Assembly (NCBI GenBank): GCA_004292855.1
Contig: RDXN01000041.1
Span: 54,952 to 118,951 of the forward strand
From: Cytophagales bacterium
Lineage (GTDB): Bacteria; Bacteroidota; Bacteroidia; Cytophagales; Spirosomataceae
Length of the DNA stretch: 64,000 nt
Reading direction: 5' to 3'
The translations under genes were made by a program, and so were the position numbers. Every line of letters begins with the position of its first letter. Within the stretch, counting starts at the first letter, position 1. The notes under the pieces are model-generated. The model did no database searches. It saw nothing but the letters and a program-made list of their open reading frames with translations, and had not been told where the DNA came from. Shown here in pieces: positions 57,832-64,000 of this stretch.

Positions 57832-58239
57832 TCAATAATTGTCAAATCGGTTCGGAGAGGTCACGCGTTGCTCCAGCCAAAGTGCAGCCAATAACCCCAG
57901 ACCAACCCCCCACAGAATGAGGGCAGCTCCGTGCAAGGCAACCTCAAACGAATGGCTGTACAACGCCCGGAACCACGACAACGCAACGGCATCCAGAAGG
58001 GCCGCTGTCAAAGTTACGACCATGATGGGACGTACCAACTGGTTATAAGACACGTTGAGAAATAGCTTCGTAATGAACAGAAAGGCTCCCGTAACCGGAA
58101 ACGCTACCCCGTATATTACGATAAGCATAGAGTTGTTTTCGGTAAAAATGGCCGTTCCGCCAAACCGAACAATGAGGGCAGCAGCGAACCAAAATGCTAC
58201 GCCGAGGGCTACAGATAGGAGCAGTTGGGAGTTTTTCAT
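57832..58239 (-). CDS. Small four-helix membrane protein (DUF5367-like)
   Basis: The 135-residue protein has four transmembrane helices (LLLSVALGVAFWFAAALIV; MLIVIYGVAFPVTGAFLF; VVTLTAALLDAVAL; HGAALILWGVGLGLLAALW) with few charged residues. The layout resembles DUF5367 proteins. Function unknown. It is downstream of, and on the same strand as, a TetR regulator, an arrangement typical of a regulated membrane gene. Confidence 0.65.
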   Translation of the reverse strand: MKNSQLLLSVALGVAFWFAAALIVRFGGTAIFTENNSMLIVIYGVAFPVTGAFLFITKLFLNVSYNQLVRPIMVVTLTAALLDAVALSWFRALYSHSFEVALHGAALILWGVGLGLLAALWLEQRVTSPNRFDNY

Positions 58240-58290
58240 GGCTAATCAGATTTGTTTTGGGCCAAACCTAACAAGCCGAACCCGAACGGA

Positions 58291-58866
58291 TTAAACGCTA
58301 CCGTACAACAGCGTCCGGCGAATCTCATTGTGTTGAAAGGCATTGACCATTTGTTTCAACTCGTCGAGATAGCCCACGAGCCAATCATAGGTAAGGGTTT
58401 CCTCCGTGATTTGCAGGTAGAAATTTTCAAGGCTCAAATTGAGCACTACCTGCGCTAGTGCCGAATTGTCGGGTAGGCCGAGCATGTCCGCCCAAATTGG
58501 CAGAATGGCCTCGCCCACCTGTTTTGTCGATTGCTTGATACACTGCTGAAAAGCCGAAATATGCCGATACACACGCAGTTGCCGGTTAAATAGCAAATCC
58601 TGTTTGTAGGTGAGTAACAGATTCACCAAGTCCGGGACGACAGCGCGGCAGAGCCGTTCCTGCTCGGCAATAACGTTGATTTGTTCGGAATGGTAGGTCA
58701 GCAACACTTCCGTGAACACCTCAAGGTCGGCGAAATGATGGTAAAATGACGACTTGCTTTTACCAACCCGACGCGCAATCACCTCCACTTTAAGCCCACT
58801 TGGGCCGTGTTGCGCAAACAGGTCGTAACCAACCTCAATCCACGGACGTCTGGTGTCAGTTGTCAT
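58291..58866 (-). CDS. TetR/AcrR-family transcriptional regulator
   Basis: The 191-residue protein has a TetR helix-turn-helix (about 10-55; WIEVGYDLFAQHGPSGLKVEVIARRVGKSKSSFYHHF) and an all-helical ligand domain. It probably represses itself and the small membrane protein gene 51 bases downstream. The ligand is not known. Confidence 0.92.
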   Translation of the reverse strand: MTTDTRRPWIEVGYDLFAQHGPSGLKVEVIARRVGKSKSSFYHHFADLEVFTEVLLTYHSEQINVIAEQERLCRAVVPDLVNLLLTYKQDLLFNRQLRVYRHISAFQQCIKQSTKQVGEAILPIWADMLGLPDNSALAQVVLNLSLENFYLQITEETLTYDWLVGYLDELKQMVNAFQHNEIRRTLLYGSV

Positions 58867-58881
58867 TGTGAACGTTCGGTC

Positions 58882-59745
58882 TTACTCCCCCACAAACAGC
58901 AATTTAGCCTCGCCCCCCAACTCGATCTGATCGTCGGGCGAGAGCAGGTAGCCGATGCCGGGCAGATCGGCGCGGTCGACGGTGTCGTTGGCGCGGAGAA
59001 TCTTCGTTTTGTTGTTGTTGGCAGGCAGGCCCCCGGCGTCGGCAAACAGGCGGTACTGGCGTTTGGCCGCGTCGTAGCGGATCGTGGCGTGTTGGCGGCT
59101 GACGGTCAGGTTGGCCTCGCCCCGTTGTGGGTCAAAATCCGGCTCACTGCTGTCGATAAAGGCAATGTCGTTCGTACGCACTCGCCCCGACGCTGTTTGC
59201 ACCATCCGGCCCCGCCCGATGCGGTACTCGGTTTGTACGTTGGGGTCGAGCAGGTAGCTCGTCTGTACGGTTTGTCCGGTGAGTGTGCGGAGCAAAGCCC
59301 GCAGGGGTTTTTCGGTTTCGGGACGGATTACCTGCAAGCCTAAATCACCCTGTTGGTAGGCACAGATGTCGGGTAGGGTGTCGGCAGTGAACCGCCAGTT
59401 GAAGGCCCAATCGGGGGCAAGCCGGATGTAGTGATTCGCCAGATGTCGGCCTAACTCCGCCCGAAAATGGCCGGGTTGCGCGGCATACAGGGCTACGTTC
59501 AGGCGGTCTTCGTCGGCTTTGTCGTCGGCACGAAGCCAAAGGGTGATGCCCGTAGGCAGGCTTTCGGTCTCGCTCGTGTAGGCCGACAGGCTTTCTACGA
59601 TAAACCGGAACAGCACATCACGTTGCTGCGGAGTTTGCGGCAGGGCCGACCGCGCCGGTTGCGACTCGGCAGGGGCTGTGGGGGGCGTTTCGGCGGGGGG
59701 CGTTCCCAGGCCAAACAGGTTTTTCAGGTTGTCGATCAGGGGCAT
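58882..59745 (-). CDS. FHA-domain protein
   Basis: The 287-residue protein ends in an FHA domain (about 185-287): YRIGRG, then VSRQHATIRYD and later SPDDQIELGGEAKLLFVG, the phosphothreonine-binding signature. The N-terminal part is a Pro-rich linker and a DUF-like region (about 50-160). It probably binds a phosphorylated partner at the cell envelope. It lies downstream of the SEDS-PBP fusion on the same strand; FHA, SEDS and PBP genes also cluster in actinobacterial fha-rodA-pbpA operons. ATG 59745 is chosen; a GTG further upstream lies in a repeat. Confidence 0.85.
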   Translation of the reverse strand: MPLIDNLKNLFGLGTPPAETPPTAPAESQPARSALPQTPQQRDVLFRFIVESLSAYTSETESLPTGITLWLRADDKADEDRLNVALYAAQPGHFRAELGRHLANHYIRLAPDWAFNWRFTADTLPDICAYQQGDLGLQVIRPETEKPLRALLRTLTGQTVQTSYLLDPNVQTEYRIGRGRMVQTASGRVRTNDIAFIDSSEPDFDPQRGEANLTVSRQHATIRYDAAKRQYRLFADAGGLPANNNKTKILRANDTVDRADLPGIGYLLSPDDQIELGGEAKLLFVGE

Positions 59746-59761
59746 AGTGTCGTTGCTTTTT

Positions 59762-59882
59762 ACCACAGAGTGAAAGGAGTTCTGGCACAGAGTTTCACAG
59801 AGTAACTAGCTCCACCCTTTAACTCATTTAGTTCAACCCAAGTCCGTGAAACTCTGTGCCAGAACTCCTTTCACTCTGTGGT
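59762..59882. repeat. 37-bp perfect inverted repeat
   Basis: ACCACAGAGTGAAAGGAG... (59762-59798) and its exact reverse complement (59846-59882) surround a 47-bp loop between the SEDS-PBP and FHA genes. No gene is seen in it. Confidence 0.9.
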
Positions 59883-59896
59883 TAAACGTTAAAAAC

Positions 59897-62800
59897 TCAA
59901 AAACTCCCCAAATACCCCCGCTCCTTCAAAATAGGGGCAATGGTTGTGTTGGCGAGTCGGACGGCGTCGGCGGATGATTTGGTTAGTTCGATGCGTACGC
60001 AGGTAACGGTGTGTGAGCGACCCGCACCGGCGGACCGGTCGGGCGTGGGTGCAAAGAAAACGTACCACCCATCGTTTTGTTTCTCGCCCTGAACGATCCG
60101 CTCCGGCGTGCCGGTCTTACCCGCCACCTTGCTTACCTCGATCTTGGCCCGCCCGCCGGGGTTCGACTGTTCGATCATGAAATCGCGCAGTCGATTGGCG
60201 TAGATGGGGTCGCGGGCAACGGGGATACCTTTCGCCAGGGGTACTCGCCCGCCCGCCCGACGTACCACGTAGCGCGAGGGCTGCATAACGCCCCCGTTTG
60301 CAATGGCACCGGCCATCCGCGCGAGCGCGACGGGCGTGGAGGCCAACTGCCCCTGCCCCCAGGCCAGTCCCGAAAACTCGCTTCGGTAACGGCGGGGGTA
60401 GCGCAGGTCCTGATACAACTTCCGGCGAACCACAAACGACGAATCGTGCCAGTGTTGCAGGATTTTGGCCCGGTCGTTGGCCGTGTGCGTGTCGTTGAAT
60501 GAGTAGCCGCCCACGTAGTCGATGTTCATGCCGGTGGCCAGATAGAGGTTCGCCAGTTCGTTGTCGAGTGCGTGGTCGTTGGCCATGCGGATGAAATACA
60601 CGTTGCTCGACCGGACAATGGCCTGCCGCATATCGACGCGGCCCCCGCAGGGTTCGCTTTCGGCCACGCCCCGCCGGATAATCTCGCCACAACTGATGGG
60701 CAGGCTCACGTCGGCCCCGGCGATGCCGAGTTTATTCAGGGCCGCCGTGGCTGTGATGATTTTGGCCGTTGAGCCGGGTGCCGTGGGGTAGGTGAGGGCC
60801 AGGTCGCGCTCGGTGGTCAGGTAGGGCAGTTTGAGCCGTTCGCGGTCGGGGAGGGCCAGTTCGTCGGGCTTTTGCAGGTTGGGCAACGGGTGCAGGGCCG
60901 ACGTAATCACCTCCCCCGAAGCCGCATCCAATACCACCACCGATACTCGTTTGTCGCTAAACTCCGATCCGGCCAGCGCGTTTTGTAGGGCCACCTGTAA
61001 GCTCGCGTCGACGCTCAGATTCAGGTTGCGATTGCGGGCGCGGTACTCCTGCACCACCGCCCCATCCACGCCCGACCGGATGGCCGGAGCCAGTTCGCGG
61101 TAGTCGTAGAGAGGCAGAGTAAGTTCGCGGTTCACGGCTTTGGTGAAGCGGTCGGGGCGGTAGCGCGTGCTGACGAGCGTGTTTTGGCGGGGGTGATTGT
61201 CGAAGCCCCGCAAATCGCTCAGGTGCGAAGCCTCAGCGAAGTAGCCGTTTTGCTGTGCCCAGAATAGCCGCGTGTTGGCATCGCCCACCCAGTAAAACAG
61301 GTGCTCGCCGAATGGATAAAACCGCTTCACACGCTTGCTCATCAGGTTCGTCAACTCGCCGGGGTCCAGACCGGCCTCGCGGAGTTGGGCCATATGCCGA
61401 CGCACCGTATCGGGCGAACTCGTGGCTAATACCTGTCCCTTGCGGTCGAACAGCGTACCCGCCGACAGTACCTCGGTCAGGCGATTAATACGCGGATTGT
61501 AGCTGTACACGGGCAAACCGTCGCGGCTCATCACCCGACTTGGCCGCACGATGTACGACTGCCAGCGCACCAGGGCCACCTCGCCCGCCCGACCAATCAG
61601 AATCAACGAGCCAATCAGAAAACCGGCAATGCCCGTTGCCAAAACGGGGTCGTACTGTTTCTCCAGATAATCGTGTTGCAAAGCCTCGCCGGGCCGCGTC
61701 GAGACGGCAAACACCACGCCCATCGCCGTGAGGTTGATGATGAGCGACACCTTACCGTAGCTCAGAAACGGCACCGAAATGCCCGTGAGCGGCAACAGCC
61801 CCAGCGAACCGCCTGCAATCAATAAAAATTGCACACCCGTTGCCAACGCGATACCCGCACACAAATAAAAGCTGAACGGCTGGCCCGCCCTCCGCGCATG
61901 CAGCAGCGTCCGGTGGAGCAACATGAACAGGAGCAAACAGACCGCTACCAGCCCCGCCCAACCAAGTTCTTCGGCCAGGCTCGGCAACACCATGTCGGTG
62001 TGGGCGGCAGGCATGGCCGTTGCGTAACCCTTGCCGAGACCCTGCCCCGTCCAGCCGCCCGTGGCGAGCGTCCAGAGACTGTGCGCGAGGTGATCCCCGC
62101 CGTACACATCGTTGTTCCAGGGACTGAGCCACATGGCCTTGCGGTCGGCCAGGCGGTCGCCAACCACCGGGATCTGGTCACCAAAGGCAAACGCGGCCAT
62201 GACCATCACGAGCAGCACCGGCCCTTCGGCAACGAGGGCCAGCCAGCCCAGAGCCGTTGTGGAGCGGGCATGTCCGCGTACGATGAGCAACAACAAGGCC
62301 CCCGCCAGACCCACCAACGTGGCCGGGATGAGCGGTAGAAAGAAGAGAGCCACGCCGTAGATCAGACCCGTAATAAGCGTGATACCCAGCGTTTGGCGGG
62401 CCAGTGTGTAGAACAACAGGAACGTAAAACCGATTACGAGGGCCGGTCCCATGTCGCCCAGAAGCAGGTACAGAACCATCAACCCACCCACGCCGATGAA
62501 CACGCCCGCGCTTACCCGCCACCGCCAGCGCAGGTCGGGCAGGGTGCGGAGTTGCTCTTCGTTGGCGGCAAAAAAACCAGCCAGAAACAGCAGCAACAGA
62601 TATTTAGTCAACTCGCTCGGCTGAAACAACAGACCGCCGAGGTTGAGGTTTACACGAACGCCACTGCCCTCCGGCCCTGTTCCGAACAGGAGCGTAAGGC
62701 CCGCCAGTGCGAAAGCCAGCACGAGCCATGTCCAGCCCGTAAGCCGGAACGTAGCGCGTTTGCCCAGGTTCACGAGCGGGTCGAACCACCAGCGGGTGTA

Positions 62801-63907
62801 GAATTTACCAATGTTCAGTTGGGAAATAAGGCCCATTCCCAAAAGCCCTAATCCGACGCCCAACACCGTTTGTCCACCATAAAACGTATCCTGTAACGGG
62901 TCTTGAATCGCCAGCAACGTAACGAGCGAGAGGCCCGTGAGCAGCATCAGAATGGGCAGTAACAGCGGGTCGGGGTGGAACCGACGTAACGTCCAGAAAA
63001 TGTGTAACAGCCAGAACGTCAGCAGAAACAGCACCACATTCAGGGCGAAGGCCATGCGAAATTGGCCGGGCGTACGGACACTAAACGCCCGGTCTTCTTT
63101 CAACTGTCCGTAGGCCAGCGGGCCAATGAGCCGTAGCGAGTGCGGGCGACCTGCAAACGACACTTCCATCGACTCGTCGAAGGCGCGGTCGCCCCGGCGA
63201 CTGCCAAATTCGAGGCCCGGCTTGAGCGGCAACACGCTGTAGGAACCACCCGCCCGGAGGCCGCTGAACACAAATCGTCCCTCGGTATCGGTGCGGGCGT
63301 AGGTGAGCGAATCGGCGGGGTCTTCATCGCGTAGGGCCGGGCCGCGTTCGGCCGGGCGGTGGCGTTTTAGCTGCACCAGCACGTCGGGGAGGGGCCGGGG
63401 TTCGGGAACGTTGTCGAGCACCTGCCCCGTAATGGACAAACCGCCCGCACCCACCGCCGAGGGGTAGGGGCGGGGGTTGCTCAACTCCCGGTTGTACAAC
63501 AGCGAATCGAACCCGATCAACTGCCGCGACACCCGCAACCGACTCTTGAAGTTATTTCCGCCAATTGGTGATTCCCACCGTAGGGGTGTCTGCACGGAAA
63601 AGGCCCGCTTGTTGATAGCTCCCAGGTTGTCGGGTGCCCCTTCTTGACGAAGTTTTGCGGGCAACGAATCAGCAATGAGCGTAATGTCGCGGGGGTCGGT
63701 GAGGTAATTACCCTGCCGCAGCAGCCGCGCAACAGCCCCTGATGGCAGACCTGGTTGCAGGTTAAGCCGGTTGCCGGTGGCGTAGGCGCGTTGGGCCTCG
63801 ACCAACACGGGTTGCCGGTTTAGGTACAATCGCCCGAACAAGAGCAACAGCACAACCGTTGCCGCGAATAATAAACCGTGTTCGGAGGAGGGAAGGGAGG
63901 GTTTCAT
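59897..63907 (-). CDS. SEDS glycosyltransferase (FtsW/RodA) fused to a penicillin-binding transpeptidase
   Basis: The 1336-residue protein joins two cell-wall enzymes. After one N-terminal helix and an exported carboxypeptidase-like beta domain (about 150-240), residues about 280-760 form a SEDS protein with many helices: PSELTKYLLLLF, LLGDMGPALVIGF and GISVPFLSYGKVSLIINL. The C-terminal part is a transpeptidase: SxxK in GSTAKI (Ser about 1046), SSN (about 1100), and KTGT (about 1264). SEDS proteins polymerise glycan strands and class B PBPs cross-link them; normally they are separate and interact. Here the two are covalently fixed. An FHA protein follows. Confidence 0.92.
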   Translation of the reverse strand: MKPSLPSSEHGLLFAATVVLLLLFGRLYLNRQPVLVEAQRAYATGNRLNLQPGLPSGAVARLLRQGNYLTDPRDITLIADSLPAKLRQEGAPDNLGAINKRAFSVQTPLRWESPIGGNNFKSRLRVSRQLIGFDSLLYNRELSNPRPYPSAVGAGGLSITGQVLDNVPEPRPLPDVLVQLKRHRPAERGPALRDEDPADSLTYARTDTEGRFVFSGLRAGGSYSVLPLKPGLEFGSRRGDRAFDESMEVSFAGRPHSLRLIGPLAYGQLKEDRAFSVRTPGQFRMAFALNVVLFLLTFWLLHIFWTLRRFHPDPLLLPILMLLTGLSLVTLLAIQDPLQDTFYGGQTVLGVGLGLLGMGLISQLNIGKFYTRWWFDPLVNLGKRATFRLTGWTWLVLAFALAGLTLLFGTGPEGSGVRVNLNLGGLLFQPSELTKYLLLLFLAGFFAANEEQLRTLPDLRWRWRVSAGVFIGVGGLMVLYLLLGDMGPALVIGFTFLLFYTLARQTLGITLITGLIYGVALFFLPLIPATLVGLAGALLLLIVRGHARSTTALGWLALVAEGPVLLVMVMAAFAFGDQIPVVGDRLADRKAMWLSPWNNDVYGGDHLAHSLWTLATGGWTGQGLGKGYATAMPAAHTDMVLPSLAEELGWAGLVAVCLLLFMLLHRTLLHARRAGQPFSFYLCAGIALATGVQFLLIAGGSLGLLPLTGISVPFLSYGKVSLIINLTAMGVVFAVSTRPGEALQHDYLEKQYDPVLATGIAGFLIGSLILIGRAGEVALVRWQSYIVRPSRVMSRDGLPVYSYNPRINRLTEVLSAGTLFDRKGQVLATSSPDTVRRHMAQLREAGLDPGELTNLMSKRVKRFYPFGEHLFYWVGDANTRLFWAQQNGYFAEASHLSDLRGFDNHPRQNTLVSTRYRPDRFTKAVNRELTLPLYDYRELAPAIRSGVDGAVVQEYRARNRNLNLSVDASLQVALQNALAGSEFSDKRVSVVVLDAASGEVITSALHPLPNLQKPDELALPDRERLKLPYLTTERDLALTYPTAPGSTAKIITATAALNKLGIAGADVSLPISCGEIIRRGVAESEPCGGRVDMRQAIVRSSNVYFIRMANDHALDNELANLYLATGMNIDYVGGYSFNDTHTANDRAKILQHWHDSSFVVRRKLYQDLRYPRRYRSEFSGLAWGQGQLASTPVALARMAGAIANGGVMQPSRYVVRRAGGRVPLAKGIPVARDPIYANRLRDFMIEQSNPGGRAKIEVSKVAGKTGTPERIVQGEKQNDGWYVFFAPTPDRSAGAGRSHTVTCVRIELTKSSADAVRLANTTIAPILKERGYLGSF

Positions 63908-63972
63908 TTTTAAAGTACGCTAGTTGAAACTATGCCCTTTAGGGCAAGAATTTATTTGCTACTCACTTTTGA

Positions 63973-63980
63973 TAGCTTTG
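63973..63980 (+). promoter_or_regulatory. Possible -7 element
   Basis: TAGCTTTG matches TAnnTTTG and ends four bases before a possible ATG, which would give a nearly leaderless message. The -33 side is weak. Confidence 0.3.
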
Positions 63981-63984
63981 CCAG

Positions 63985-64000
63985 ATGAAGCAGCAACGGT
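63985..64000 (+). CDS. Start of a possible gene cut by the right edge
   Basis: ATG AAG CAG CAA CGG is open to the edge. Only five codons are seen, so product and reality are unknown. Confidence 0.3.

Noticed and set aside
58882..63907. Functional link of the FHA/SEDS-PBP genes with the kinase-PP2C-VWA genes at the left edge
   Set aside because: They are about 55 kb apart with many unrelated genes between them; a link is attractive but nothing in the sequence supports it.

Overview
The window reads as chromosomal DNA of a Bacteroidota member, most likely order Cytophagales and family Spirosomataceae (Spirosoma, Fibrella, Rudanella or relatives). The grounds are a type IX secretion gene (PorQ), a FecI/FecR/STN/TonB-receptor signalling block, many small outer-membrane beta-barrels and lipoproteins, TAnnTTTG-type promoter elements with little Shine-Dalgarno signal, fairly high GC, and abundant REP-like palindromes. 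The species assignment is an inference.

Layout. (1) 1-8632, all minus strand: a tightly packed, translationally coupled operon. In transcription order it encodes an AAA ATPase, a small TOPRIM protein, an M42 peptidase, a PLD-nuclease/J-domain fusion, a TerY-like VWA protein, a PP2C phosphatase and, after an inserted REP/RAYT element, a protein kinase with WG repeats that runs off the left edge. The VWA and PP2C genes each carry one in-frame amber codon. This is the most unusual part of the window. (2) 9034-16528, minus: ECF sigma factor, FecR anti-sigma, STN surface-repeat protein, TonB receptor and a PagL-like lipid A deacylase. (3) 16730-28148: acyl-CoA carboxylase beta subunit, two LVIVD lipoproteins and two outer-membrane proteins, a CAP-domain lipoprotein, a YciO/Sua5-type protein, a GT2 glycosyltransferase, YihY, a thioesterase and MltG. 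(4) 28410-35378, mostly plus: methyltransferase, thioredoxin (minus), then a maltose-use operon (beta-phosphoglucomutase, DinB, a PD-(D/E)XK-like protein, GH65 phosphorylase), a Uma2-like protein and a double GNAT. (5) 35370-46624: MG2/plug protein, zinc metallopeptidase, SDR, TspO-like protein, BASS and DUF819 transporters, three tandem outer-membrane paralogues and an ArsC-like reductase. (6) 46658-54450, minus: LytS/LytTR-type two-component pair followed by a complete RND efflux operon. (7) 54663-64000: DUF4143 ATPase, PorQ, esterase, small membrane protein, TetR regulator, FHA protein and a 1336-residue SEDS-transpeptidase fusion.

Repeats are a theme. A nine-copy REP family surrounds its probable RAYT transposase. 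A second REP family caps both outer-membrane paralogue clusters. Two related hairpin elements (about 15.8 and 38.7 kb), a 37-bp inverted repeat (59.8 kb) and a 310-bp nested palindrome (8.7 kb) occupy gene borders. A degenerate cagtgaacaatgagcag-type repeat lies between genes and is also translated as signal peptides. Several genes take their stop codon from the edge of such a repeat. No rRNA, tRNA or CRISPR array was found.
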